Assembly: GCA_009917695.1 (NCBI GenBank)
Contig: JAACJG010000010.1
Span: 62,001-126,000 of the forward strand
Direction: 5' to 3'
DNA length: 64,000 nt
Source of the DNA: Candidatus Rifleibacterium amylolyticum
GTDB lineage: Bacteria > Muiribacteriota > Ozemobacteria > Ozemobacterales > Ozemobacteraceae
How positions within the stretch are numbered: the stretch's first letter is position 1; every line of letters starts with the position of its first letter. The notes beneath the pieces are model-generated. The model ran no database searches. It worked only from the letters and a program-made list of their open reading frames with translations, and was not told the DNA's origin. The position numbers and the translations under genes were made by a program. Positions 49,968-58,052 of this stretch are shown here, in pieces.

Positions 49968-51458
49968 ATGACAGAAAACAACGAAACACTCAACAAGGGA
50001 AGAAATGCTCAGTGGCGCGTCGAATTGCGCAACAGCGTGCCCAACAAAGACCGCGTTGCTCTCGAACGCGTTAAAATGACTGAAGTCGAGCCGCATGAGC
50101 GCATCAAATCGCAGGTCTGCGAAGTAAACTGCGGTCTTACTGCTGAACAGGCCGTAACCGAGGCGCGGCGCTGCATGGATTGCGTGACTCCGACCTGTGT
50201 CGAGGGCTGCCCCGTTAATATCGACATTCCAAGGTTCGTTAAGCAGATTGAAGCTGGAAAATTTTTGGATGCAGCCGCCACCCTTAAGGAATACAGCGCT
50301 CTGCCGGCCGTGTGCGGCCGCGTCTGCCCGCAGGAAAAACAGTGCGAAATCAAGTGTTTTTACACGCAGAAAATGAAGAAAGATCCGGTTGCCATCGGCT
50401 ATCTCGAACGCTTTGCCGCTGATTATGAGCGGCAGTCCGGCAAGATTCAGATTCCGCAGGTCGAAGCGCGCAACGGCATCAAAGTGGCGGCCATCGGCTC
50501 AGGCCCGTCATCACTGTCTTTTGCCGGCGACATGATCAAGCTCGGTTATGATGTTACCGTTTTCGAGGCTCTGCACGAGATTGGCGGTGTTCTCAAATAC
50601 GGCATTCCCGAGTTTCGTCTGCCGAATTCGGTCGTCGATGTCGAGCTCGAAAACCTCAAGGAAATGGGCGTCAACTTCGAGAAGAACTTCGTCGTCGGCC
50701 GCACCGCTTCGTTTGATGATCTCAAAGAGCTCGGCTACAAGGCCTTTTTCGTCGGCAGCGGCGCCGGTCTGCCGAATTTCATGAATATTCCGGGCGAGAA
50801 TCTCAACGGCGTCATGTCGTCGAATGAGTATCTGACCCGCGTCAACCTGATGTATGCCAATCAGAGCGACTCCGATACCCCGGTAATGCTGGGCAAACGC
50901 GTGGCCGTCATCGGCGGCGGCAACACCGCCATGGATGCGGTACGCACTTCAAAGCGGCTTGGCGCTGAGCGCTCGATCATCATCTATCGTCGCTCGCTCG
51001 AAGAAATGCCGGCCCGCGTCGAAGAGATCAAGCATGCCATGGAAGAAGGCGTCGAATTCATGAATCTCGCCAATCCCGTCGAATATCTGCCCGATACCAC
51101 GGGAAGAGTCGCCAAAGCGAGATTGCAGCGCATGAAACTGGGTGAGCCAGACGCGTCCGGGCGTCGCAGGCCGGTTCCGATCGATGGCGATATCGTCGAG
51201 CTCGATGTCGATCTCGTTATCGTTGCGATCGGCGTTTCGCCGAATCCTCTGATTCCGGCATGTCTGCCCGGTCTCAAGATGACACGTTACGGCACTATCG
51301 AAGTTAACGAAGAAACCATGCAGTCGTCTGTTCCCGAAATATTTGCCGGTGGCGATATCGTCAGGGGCGGTGCGACAGTTATTCTTGCCATGGGTGATGG
51401 TCGGCGTGCCGCCGCTTCCATGCATCGTTATCTCCAGGAAAAATACGCGAAGAAGTGA
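49968..51458 (+). CDS. gltA: NfnB/GltA-like NADPH-dependent oxidoreductase
   Basis: The 496-residue protein has an N-terminal dihydropyrimidine dehydrogenase domain II with [4Fe-4S] ligands: CMDCVTPTCVEGCPVNID and CGRVCPQEKQCEIKC. An FAD-binding Rossmann region follows (AAIGSGPSSLSFAGDMIKLG) and an NADPH-binding one (VAVIGGGNTAMDAVRTSKRL), then the family end FAGGDIVRGGATVILAMGDG. It matches the homotetrameric GltA / NfnB / SudA family rather than a true glutamate synthase, since no large GOGAT subunit gene is nearby. It is placed directly between NfnA-like and DHOD-like genes. The gene symbol follows database usage for this family. Confidence 0.92.
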   Translation: MTENNETLNKGRNAQWRVELRNSVPNKDRVALERVKMTEVEPHERIKSQVCEVNCGLTAEQAVTEARRCMDCVTPTCVEGCPVNIDIPRFVKQIEAGKFLDAAATLKEYSALPAVCGRVCPQEKQCEIKCFYTQKMKKDPVAIGYLERFAADYERQSGKIQIPQVEARNGIKVAAIGSGPSSLSFAGDMIKLGYDVTVFEALHEIGGVLKYGIPEFRLPNSVVDVELENLKEMGVNFEKNFVVGRTASFDDLKELGYKAFFVGSGAGLPNFMNIPGENLNGVMSSNEYLTRVNLMYANQSDSDTPVMLGKRVAVIGGGNTAMDAVRTSKRLGAERSIIIYRRSLEEMPARVEEIKHAMEEGVEFMNLANPVEYLPDTTGRVAKARLQRMKLGEPDASGRRRPVPIDGDIVELDVDLVIVAIGVSPNPLIPACLPGLKMTRYGTIEVNEETMQSSVPEIFAGGDIVRGGATVILAMGDGRRAAASMHRYLQEKYAKK

Positions 51459-51472
51459 CAGGAAAGAAGCCA

Positions 51473-52471
51473 ATGACCAGCCTGAAGACCAGATTTTTCG
51501 GACTCGAACTCGCTAATCCGCTGATAGTAGCCAGCAGCAGCCTGACTGCCAGCCCTGATAAAATCAGAGAATTCTCTGATAACGGTGCTGGCGCTGTTGT
51601 GCTCAAGTCAGTATTTGAAGAAGAAATCATCAATGAGTACAACCAGGTCGCGCAGACCAAAACTTCGGCGCATTTCGAAGAATTTCTCGATTACTTCGAT
51701 TATAAGATTCGCGATCAGGTTCTGTCTAATTATGGCCGACTGATAGGCGAAGCCCGCAAAGCAAGTAAAGTGCCGATTGTGGCCAGTATCAACTGCGTTT
51801 CGGCCGGCGACTGGCTGCAGTTCGCCTCGCAGGTAGAAGATGCCGGCGCTGACGCAATAGAGCTCAATCTTTTTGTCATGCCCTGCGACCCGATGAATAC
51901 TGCCGAAAGCAACCGCAATTTTTATCTCAACGCCGTGCGTGAAGTTATTGGTCGGGTAAAAGTGCCGGTAACTGTGAAGATCAGCAGCTATTTTTCTGAT
52001 CTGGCCGCGGTCTGCAATGCTCTTGCCGGCGAGAAAATATCCGGTATAACACTGTTTAACCGCTTTGCCAACCCTGATATCGATATCGAAAAGGAAACGC
52101 TGGTCGAAGCTTCGCCACTGAGCGGGGAAGGTGAATATCTGCTGCCTCTGCGCTGGGTCGGCATTCTGAGCCCGCGACTTGGCTGCCCGATTGCAGCTTC
52201 TACCGGCATTCACAATGCCGGCCAGGTGTTAAAGATGCTGTTGGCCGGTGCGCATGCGGTTCAGATGGCTTCGGTGTTTTACCAGCAAGGTGCCTCATGT
52301 CTGCCGAAAATGCTGCGCGAGATTGAAGAGTGGATGGAAAAACACGATTACGAAAGCATCGGCGACTTCAGAGGCAGGCTGAGCCTGACTCAGTCCGGCA
52401 ACCCGGCAGTATATGCGCGCGCCCAGTATCTGAGCCGCTTCGGCGGCTATTCAGGCAGCGACCGCAAATAA
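51473..52471 (+). CDS. Dihydroorotate dehydrogenase-like flavoprotein
   Basis: The protein has 332 residues from ATG 51473 (AGGAAAG upstream); the track's GTG overlaps the previous stop. It is a TIM-barrel flavoprotein with FGLELANPLIVASSSLTASP at the start and GAGAVVLKSVFEEEI, ELNLFVMPCD, PVTVKISSYFSDLA and GAHAVQMASVFYQQG further on. This is the DHOD-like family that lacks the full set of orotate-binding residues and often sits near ferredoxin-dependent enzymes. It shares an operon with the NfnAB pair, so it is more likely an electron-transfer or unknown reductase than the pyrimidine enzyme. No other pyrimidine gene is nearby. Confidence 0.88.
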   Translation: MTSLKTRFFGLELANPLIVASSSLTASPDKIREFSDNGAGAVVLKSVFEEEIINEYNQVAQTKTSAHFEEFLDYFDYKIRDQVLSNYGRLIGEARKASKVPIVASINCVSAGDWLQFASQVEDAGADAIELNLFVMPCDPMNTAESNRNFYLNAVREVIGRVKVPVTVKISSYFSDLAAVCNALAGEKISGITLFNRFANPDIDIEKETLVEASPLSGEGEYLLPLRWVGILSPRLGCPIAASTGIHNAGQVLKMLLAGAHAVQMASVFYQQGASCLPKMLREIEEWMEKHDYESIGDFRGRLSLTQSGNPAVYARAQYLSRFGGYSGSDRK

Positions 52472-52490
52472 GCTTTCGCGCAAAACCGGT

Positions 52491-53096
52491 TCAGGCGGGG
52501 CGGTAGTAGCGCATCTCGCCGGTACAGACGCCGCATTCTTCTTCGTCGTTCTGGCGCAGAAATGATTCGCGGCAGGTTTTGCAGCGGGCAGCCGGCAACA
52601 TTACGCCTTTTCCAAATTTTTCAAGATAGACGTCTTCGAGTTTTATTATCTGTTCGCGCACTGTCATGAACTCTTTGATCACCTGCTCGCCAGATTTTAT
52701 GCGGGCCTCGCCGCCAGCTTTGACTTCGTCCGAGCGTTTGCGCAAAAAGAACTTGTACAGTTCGGGGGTTTCCTGGGCGGAAATCTTATCTATATCAATA
52801 CTGCCCCTTACTCCCCGGCCATCAGCTCGGTCATACAGGGTCAGCGCAAAGCGGCCAAGCTTATCATATGATTTGAGATAACGATTGCCGAGGGTGCAGC
52901 CGGTCATCAGCTGAATGACGTCACTCAGGCACAATATCGATTCGCAGATCGCGTTGACCTTGTCTTTTACTTCGCCCAGTTTTTCGATGCAGCCAGAGAC
53001 CATGGCGATACCGATCACCAGACCGGGGGCTCTTTTTCGGTGAAAAGCAGCGGCTTTTTCGAACCAATCCATTATTTCCTGGTCAGTCATTGTCAT
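52491..53096 (-). CDS. FmdE-like protein with C-terminal zinc ribbon
   Basis: The 201-residue protein's residues about 12-150 follow FmdE (formylmethanofuran dehydrogenase subunit E): AFHRKRAPGLVIGIAMVSG, then CLSDVIQLMTGCTLGNRYLK and LGRFALTLYDRADGRGVRGS. FmdE usually has Cys where this protein has Ala (FHxxxCPGL becomes FHRKRAPGL), while the TGCTLGN Cys is kept. The C-terminus is a four-cysteine zinc ribbon (CKTCRESFL...CGVC). FmdE-like proteins occur in non-methanogens with unknown, probably molybdenum- or metal-linked roles. Two ATGs (53096, 53090) compete for the start. It converges with the DHOD-like gene. Confidence 0.82.
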   Translation of the reverse strand: MTMTDQEIMDWFEKAAAFHRKRAPGLVIGIAMVSGCIEKLGEVKDKVNAICESILCLSDVIQLMTGCTLGNRYLKSYDKLGRFALTLYDRADGRGVRGSIDIDKISAQETPELYKFFLRKRSDEVKAGGEARIKSGEQVIKEFMTVREQIIKLEDVYLEKFGKGVMLPAARCKTCRESFLRQNDEEECGVCTGEMRYYRPA

Positions 53097-53197
53097 TTCT
53101 CTCGCATTTTTATTTGTGATACCTGAAGGCTATCATATTGTCAGGAGAATTTGCACTACATAATGAGGCAAAACCAGCAATTCTCGGTCAGAATTAG

Positions 53198-53371
53198 TGT
53201 CATTCTGCGCGAAGCCCGCTTGTCGCCCTGCGTAGCTTCAGCGCAGCAGGGGGCAGGCGAAGTCGCAGAAACCACATTTTCGCTGCCTCTCTGGATCCTG
53301 CGACTGCGCTTCGCTCCGCGCAGGATGACAAACAAAAAAGTCAAACCCCAAAATCGTTATCACTGTTGATG
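53198..53371 (-). repeat. Dispersed repeat family A, copy 2
   Basis: Read on the minus strand: CATCAACAGTGATAACGATT, TTGGGGTTTGACTTTTTTG, TTTGTCATCCTGCGCGG ... GGTTTCTGCGACTTCGCCTG ... GCGCAGAATGACA. It matches the copy at 34435-34560 block by block, with about 45 extra bases near its 3' end. The opposite orientation and a non-coding context in both places indicate a mobile or dispersed element. Confidence 0.8.
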
Positions 53372-53374
53372 ATG

Positions 53375-53409
53375 GTTTTACTCCTCACCGAGAATTACTG
53401 AGGTAAAAC
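53375..53409. repeat. Hairpin GTTTTAC...GTAAAAC
   Basis: GTTTTACTCCTCA and TGAGGTAAAAC pair with a two-base bulge around an 11-base loop. It abuts the outer end of repeat family A copy 2. It may be part of the element or an independent structure; it is not followed by a T-run on either strand. Confidence 0.5.
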
Positions 53410-53530
53410 TCAAGTTGCTGGCCTGTTGAGGAGTTATGAAAGTTTGAGTAGTATATAGTAGTGTCTGGAGGTCTGACTTCTTCATAAATCTATTTACTGC
53501 TTCGTAACATAAGAACATAGGTTTAAAAAC

Positions 53531-53650
53531 AGTCATTGCGAGGAGCGTAGCGACGAAGCAATCTCTTTGGCCATGAGATTAGCCTCAGAGCTGGGCTTAT
53601 GCCTTCGGCATACCGCTTCGTCGGGGCTGACGCCCTCCTCGCAAAGACGA
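53531..53650 (+). repeat. Dispersed repeat family B, copy 2
   Basis: AGTCATTGCGAGGAGCGTAG, GAAGCAATCTCTTTGGCCAT, GAGATTAGCCTCAGAGCTGG. The blocks GTCATTGCGA, GAAGCAATCTC and AGATTAGC(C)TCAGAGCTGG match the copy at 15385-15480 in reverse orientation. It ends CTCCTCGCAAAGACGATAAA; CTCCTCGCA is the reverse complement of the TGCGAGGAG near its start, so the element has terminal inverted repeats of about 9 bases. Confidence 0.75.
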
Positions 53651-53668
53651 TAAAACCCAGATTCAATG

Positions 53669-53701
53669 TTGACAAAGGACTACTTGTATACATGTTATAA
53701 C
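53669..53701 (+). promoter_or_regulatory. Candidate promoter region of the TonB receptor gene
   Basis: A perfect TTGACA (53669-53674) is followed by TATACA after 12 bases and TATAAC after 21 bases. Neither spacing is ideal, so this is only a candidate. No convincing Fur box was seen. Confidence 0.3.
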
Positions 53702-53814
53702 CAAATCAGATAAATATGGTTTGCTAAGTAGTATTAAGTATGATATAAACTTTCTGAAACGACTGTTGTGTTTCATTTAAAACAAGATCGAGAAGTAGAT
53801 GTATGGGGGTAGAG

Positions 53815-55803
53815 ATGAAAAAGTTCGGTTCTGGAGTCAGAGTTTTTTTACTGGTTGTGTTTGGATTGACGGCAATGATGGTTGTCGCACAGAGTGAGCC
53901 GGCTGATAATCAGGCGTTTCGGCTTCCCGACCTCGCGGTTGATGTCGAAAGGGCTACTTATAAGGGGATTTTCGAAAGAACTCAGGATGCCATTGACCTG
54001 GAAAAAATCGAATTGAAGACATATAGAGATCCGGTTGAACTGCTGCGAACCATGAATCCTTCGATTACCGGCGGGCACAGCCTGCTGGGCGCGATCATGA
54101 CTCCAGAACTGCGCGGTTTTGACGGCAAGCATACCAGGGTTCTGGTCGATGGCTGCCCGATCAATACTCCGTGGAACAGCACCTCTTCGTTGTCGGGCTT
54201 TCCACTGCGTCGCCTGCAGAAAGCGACCGTTGTGCCTGGCGGCAGTGCGCTGGTTTATGGCCCGAACGGTCTGGCCGGTGCGGTTAATCTGACATTGCCG
54301 ACAGCAAAGGATCTCGAAGGACTGACCATGGTTCAGGAAGTCGGCGGCAAGGGCACCCGGCACGAAGAATACATTTATGGCAAAGTTGCGCATCAGAACG
54401 AGCATCTGTTTGGTGTGTTCCGCGACAGCTATGACGGAAAGCGCTATTACAAAACTTATGGTGTTGGTGGCAATGATTCTGACAATCTGTTGCTGATGTA
54501 TCGCGGCCGGGTCGAAACTGATTCAGGCTGGGTATTCAAGGCGACGGTGCTCGAGAGTGCCGGAAGTATAAGCATTCCCAATTACAAAGAGCGTTTCGAG
54601 CCTTGGGAAATGTCGCATCATGATTATGTCGTCGAAAAGGATTTCGGCAAAGATCGCAATCTGGTGCTGCGTTACGCGCGCTACCGTGATTACAGTGCGA
54701 ATCAGCTCTATACCGATTATACGCTGACGGTTGCTTCTGGAACCGTAAACCATGCAGATGACGTGACGATTCAGATGAATACGATCGAAGCCCTTTACAA
54801 CTTCAAGCTTGCCAGAAAACACAATCTTACGGTTGGCGCTCAGCAGCAGGAAGTCAAGGATATCGGACATGACATGAAAGCCGGTGTCGAAGGCAAATGG
54901 CTCGATACAAAAGGCTACTTCATCAGCGACTCGATCGCAGCGAGCGACAAACTTGATCTGCAGCTGGTTGCAAGATCAGATGAGTCTTTTGAATCTGATT
55001 CAGAAACTTCCTGGTCGATGGCGGCAAAATACCAGGTTACCGACAGGCTCGACATCGGCGCCGGCGTCAGTCGCACCGTGCGCTTTCCGAATGTGCAGGA
55101 GCTTTATCGTGGCAGTCGTGTTTTTGGTAATGAGAATCTCAAGCCGGAAAAGGCTGACAATAAAGAATTCAGGCTTGGATATCAGGTCAATGATGACTGG
55201 CAGCTGGCGGTAACCCGCTTTGATTCTGATATCGAGAACAAGATCTCGCAGATAACTTCAGTGGCCGGCGGCGTAATTGCCGGTGTCGGCACACTCAAGG
55301 CTAACGATGCTTATTACATCAACATTGACGAAGCCAGTCATGCCGGCTGGGAAGTCAGTGCCAATGGCAAAATCAATCGTAATTTCGACGCCTGGTTAGC
55401 TTATACCCGCCTGGATCAGGCTGAAGACGAAACCCGCAATCTGCGGCTGGTTGCAAAACCCGAATACAAGTTCACCGGCGGCACGATGTATCATCATGGC
55501 AAACTCTCGGCCATGCTCAGCTGTGAGCACCAGGGTGCCACCAAAGCGACTCAGGCGATTGATTCTGCCGGCAAAGCGACCAATTATGATCGTGTCGATT
55601 CTTCGACGACTTTCAACCTTGGTCTCAGACATCGTTTTACCGACAGATTTTCGATGTATCTCGACATCGACAATATCGCCGACAAAGACGACATTGTGCT
55701 GGTTCAGTCATCTGATATCAAAAACAAGGCCGGCCTGCTGATGGATCCGATCTATTACCGCAGTGGCCGCCGTTTCACCTTCGGTGCCGAAATGAAGTTC
55801 TGA
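53815..55803 (+). CDS. TonB-dependent outer-membrane receptor
   Basis: The protein has 662 residues from ATG 53815; an in-frame ATG at 53803 is also possible. Signal peptide (VFLLVVFGLTAMMVVAQ), plug domain (about 45-165, with LLRTMNPSITGGHSLLGAIM, TRVLVDGCPINTPWN and VVPGGSALVYGPNGLAGAVN), then a beta barrel ending in Phe (RRFTFGAEMKF), the usual signal for insertion by the Bam complex. It takes up a scarce ligand such as a metal chelate or cobalamin with energy from TonB-ExbBD, whose genes are not in this window. FPNVQELYRGSRVFGNENLK is the typical C-terminal receptor block. Substrate unknown. Confidence 0.93.
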   Translation: MKKFGSGVRVFLLVVFGLTAMMVVAQSEPADNQAFRLPDLAVDVERATYKGIFERTQDAIDLEKIELKTYRDPVELLRTMNPSITGGHSLLGAIMTPELRGFDGKHTRVLVDGCPINTPWNSTSSLSGFPLRRLQKATVVPGGSALVYGPNGLAGAVNLTLPTAKDLEGLTMVQEVGGKGTRHEEYIYGKVAHQNEHLFGVFRDSYDGKRYYKTYGVGGNDSDNLLLMYRGRVETDSGWVFKATVLESAGSISIPNYKERFEPWEMSHHDYVVEKDFGKDRNLVLRYARYRDYSANQLYTDYTLTVASGTVNHADDVTIQMNTIEALYNFKLARKHNLTVGAQQQEVKDIGHDMKAGVEGKWLDTKGYFISDSIAASDKLDLQLVARSDESFESDSETSWSMAAKYQVTDRLDIGAGVSRTVRFPNVQELYRGSRVFGNENLKPEKADNKEFRLGYQVNDDWQLAVTRFDSDIENKISQITSVAGGVIAGVGTLKANDAYYINIDEASHAGWEVSANGKINRNFDAWLAYTRLDQAEDETRNLRLVAKPEYKFTGGTMYHHGKLSAMLSCEHQGATKATQAIDSAGKATNYDRVDSSTTFNLGLRHRFTDRFSMYLDIDNIADKDDIVLVQSSDIKNKAGLLMDPIYYRSGRRFTFGAEMKF

Positions 55804-55840
55804 GCCAAAATTCAGTGCTCGTCTATATAAGAAATAATTT

Positions 55841-55872
55841 GCGCAGGGGTTCAACATGTTGAACCCCTGCGC
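55841..55872. terminator. Perfect 32-base palindrome after the TonB receptor gene
   Basis: GCGCAGGGGTTCAACA and its exact complement TGTTGAACCCCTGCGC, followed by TTCTTTTC. It lies 37 bases after the receptor stop and probably terminates it. Its core matches the palindrome at 6689-6716, so it belongs to a dispersed family. The rest of the 55804-55988 gap is AT-rich. Confidence 0.75.
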
Positions 55873-55988
55873 TTCTTTTCATCGATAATTGCTGTCGAAT
55901 TGAGAAAATTGCAGGCATATGCCAGAAAAATGATGTAATATATTGTAATTCGCGTTGATCGCAAAATACACAATAGTGAGAACATGCA

Positions 55989-57428
55989 ATGAATGCTGAA
56001 AATAAGGATAAGAAAGACAACAGCGTCTGTCTCGATGCCGGCTGTGATGCTGAAAAGCCTGAAAAATCAGAGAAGTCTGGCAAATCAGAAGCTTCTGCAA
56101 AATCTGAGTCAGCAGATGGCTCAGATAAGCACCTGAAATCGAAAGATGATTTCAATCTGCGTCCGGAGCCGAGTGGCTTTGAGCTTGGCGCCAAAAAGGT
56201 CCTGTGGATCGTTTTTGCCATATGTTTTGGCATTTTTCTTTTTTTTACCAGTGAGAACGGCGAACCGGTCGTGCGCAAGGACAGCATCGCCTTTTTAAAG
56301 GGGCTGGCCAACTGGCTGATTTTGTCTTCTCACTCTGGTTCTACTGCGCTGATCGACTTTCTTTCGACGCATCTGATTTCGGCGATGGTGCCGGCATTCT
56401 TTCTGGCAGCTGCGATTTCGACATTCTTTTCAAAAGAAACCATCATCATGGCGATCGGCAAAAAGTCGAACCCGCTGACCAGCTATCCGCTGGCTGCCTT
56501 CGCCGGCGCGATTCTGACCGTCTGTTCCTGCGGCGTTCTGCCGATCTTCATGAGCCTCCTGCAGAGCGGCGCCGGCATTGGCCCGGCTATCACTTTTCTC
56601 TACGCGTCGCCGGCCATCAACCTTATATCGATCATCTACACCTGGAAGATAATACCTTCAATGCTGTGGGCGCGCATAATCGCGGTCGCTGTCTGCGCAA
56701 TCGCAATTGGCTGGCTGATGTCGAAGATATTTGCCAACATGCCCGAAGAGTTTGAGAGCGAAGAGCTCAAGATCAAGCCGTCGAAGCGCAAAGCCTGGCA
56801 GGAAGCGGTGTTTTTTCTGCTGCTGGTTGCGATCATGCTGACATCGACCAATCTTTTTTCTGGTATAACCGATCGTCTGGTGCCGGCTTCCTGGTTTGCC
56901 TCACGCGGCGAAGAGCTTGCAGTTAAAACTGCGTATCTGGCGGGAAAGCTGCTGGCGATACTGGCCGAAATCATTCTGGTCGTGGTGGCCCTGCGGATGT
57001 GGTTCACCTGGGATGACACGCGAAAATGGCTCAAACGCACCTACCGGCAGGCCCGCAGCATCATGCCGATGGTCGTGCTGGGCATTTTTTTCTCGGGCTT
57101 TCTCGGTGGGACTTCAGCTCTGGTATCTTCGTTTTCAGTATTCGCAGACAACAGCTTATTCAGTAATCTGGCAGCTTCGGTAATTGGCGCCATGCTCTAT
57201 TTTGGCTCTATCGTCGGCGTTAACGTCGTAGATCTGTTCATGCGCTGGGGCATGCACCATGGCCCGGCGATGGCTCTACTGCTGGCCGGGCCGTCGATCA
57301 GCCTGCCGAGCGTGCTGGCTTTGATGCCGATCATGGGAAAATATCGCACCGCGGTTTTCCTCGGCCTGGTAGTAATTTTTACAACACTGGTCGGTCTGCT
57401 CTTCGGCACTTTCGGCGCGGCTTCATAG
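55989..57428 (+). CDS. ArsP/DUF318-type inner-membrane permease
   Basis: The 479-residue protein has a hydrophilic N-terminal tail of about 65 residues rich in Lys/Ser/Glu with two cysteines (VCLDAGCD). About ten membrane helices follow. Both halves carry the family blocks: LTVCSCGVLPIFMSLLQSGA with a Cys pair, then PAITFLYASPAINLISIIY, and in the second half GGTSALVSSF and GPAMALLLAGPSISLPSVLA. This is the permease family PF03773, which includes ArsP exporters of organoarsenicals; the Cys pair is at the metal(loid)-binding position. The methyltransferase gene follows after 18 bases, so an efflux system for a methylated compound is plausible. Confidence 0.88.
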   Translation: MNAENKDKKDNSVCLDAGCDAEKPEKSEKSGKSEASAKSESADGSDKHLKSKDDFNLRPEPSGFELGAKKVLWIVFAICFGIFLFFTSENGEPVVRKDSIAFLKGLANWLILSSHSGSTALIDFLSTHLISAMVPAFFLAAAISTFFSKETIIMAIGKKSNPLTSYPLAAFAGAILTVCSCGVLPIFMSLLQSGAGIGPAITFLYASPAINLISIIYTWKIIPSMLWARIIAVAVCAIAIGWLMSKIFANMPEEFESEELKIKPSKRKAWQEAVFFLLLVAIMLTSTNLFSGITDRLVPASWFASRGEELAVKTAYLAGKLLAILAEIILVVVALRMWFTWDDTRKWLKRTYRQARSIMPMVVLGIFFSGFLGGTSALVSSFSVFADNSLFSNLAASVIGAMLYFGSIVGVNVVDLFMRWGMHHGPAMALLLAGPSISLPSVLALMPIMGKYRTAVFLGLVVIFTTLVGLLFGTFGAAS

Positions 57429-57446
57429 CAAAGAGGCAAGCTGGCT

Positions 57447-58052
57447 ATGCTTGAGCATTATCAAATGCCTGTTTATGAGTATCTGACTCAGACCCTGCTG
57501 CGTCATACCGGACTGAATCCGGCAGAAGCCGATGCCATCGATCTTGGCGGTGGCGACGGTCTCTGGCTGTATTGCCTGCTGAATAAGGGCTTCAGAAGCG
57601 GCGCGCTTGTCGATATCGACAAAGAACAGATAGCTGCCGCGGCCAGCATAATGTCGAAAGAGTTCGCAGCCGAGCGTTGGCAGGCGATAGCCACTGATGT
57701 TGTAAGTATGCCGTTTGCTGATTCTTCATTCGATGTCGCGGTAAGTCGCAGTTCGATGCATTTCTGGCCGGATCTGCCAGCGACCTGGCGCGAGCTGGCG
57801 CGGGTGATGCGCCGCGGCGGTTATGTGTTTGCCGGGCGTGGCTTCGGCCCGGATCTGCCTGAAGACATTAGAGCGAGCGTAAAGGCCGCAAAATACCAGA
57901 CTATTTACGGCGACAGCAATGCCAGACATCAGGAGCCCGGATCGCTGTCAGCTGAAGAGCTGAGCTCAATTGCGGCCGGTGCCGGGTTTTCAACGGTGGC
58001 GGTTATTCCCGATCACAAGGCTTACTGGTTTCTGGCGCAGAAGAATCGCTGA
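57447..58052 (+). CDS. Class I SAM-dependent methyltransferase
   Basis: The 201-residue protein has motif I AIDLGGGDGLWLYCLL (SAM-binding Gly loop), an acidic residue ending strand two (LVDIDKEQ), and a motif FADSSFDVAVSRSSMHFWPD typical of the Methyltransf_11 fold. The C-terminal half ends PDHKAYWFLAQKNR. No conserved three-cysteine pattern of ArsM arsenite methyltransferases is present, so arsenic is not shown. It is co-directional with the permease gene 18 bases upstream and its 3' end overlaps the 3' end of the MurJ gene on the other strand by 50 bases. Substrate unknown. Confidence 0.88.
   Translation: MLEHYQMPVYEYLTQTLLRHTGLNPAEADAIDLGGGDGLWLYCLLNKGFRSGALVDIDKEQIAAAASIMSKEFAAERWQAIATDVVSMPFADSSFDVAVSRSSMHFWPDLPATWRELARVMRRGGYVFAGRGFGPDLPEDIRASVKAAKYQTIYGDSNARHQEPGSLSAEELSSIAAGAGFSTVAVIPDHKAYWFLAQKNR

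Larger units (their letters stand above)
53097..53814. other. 718-bp gene-free spacer built mainly from repeats
   Basis: It contains repeat family A (53198-53371), an adjoining hairpin (53375-53409), repeat family B (53531-53650) and a candidate promoter before the TonB receptor gene. The stretches between (53410-53530 and 53651-53814) are AT-rich. No open frame with a ribosome binding site was found; the short track ORFs here lie within the repeats. No riboswitch core, such as a cobalamin box, was recognised. Confidence 0.75.

Noticed and set aside
49968-51458. True glutamate synthase small subunit
   Set aside because: No large GOGAT subunit gene is nearby and the adjacent FNR-like partner with [2Fe-2S] fits the Nfn/SudAB type.
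51473-52471. Genuine pyrimidine-pathway dihydroorotate dehydrogenase (pyrD)
   Set aside because: The sequence is of the DHOD-like type and the context is an electron-transfer operon; no pyrimidine genes are close by.
53151-53369. ORFs of 62-72 residues in the gene-free spacer
   Set aside because: They lie within repeat element A on either strand; no start signal or recognisable product.
53410-53814. Possible cobalamin or other riboswitch before the TonB receptor
   Set aside because: No cobalamin box, purine or FMN core was recognised; the spacer is mainly repeats and AT-rich sequence. A covariance-model search would be decisive.
57447-58052. ArsM arsenite methyltransferase
   Set aside because: The conserved cysteines that bind arsenic are not present, so the neighbourhood with an ArsP-type permease is not enough.
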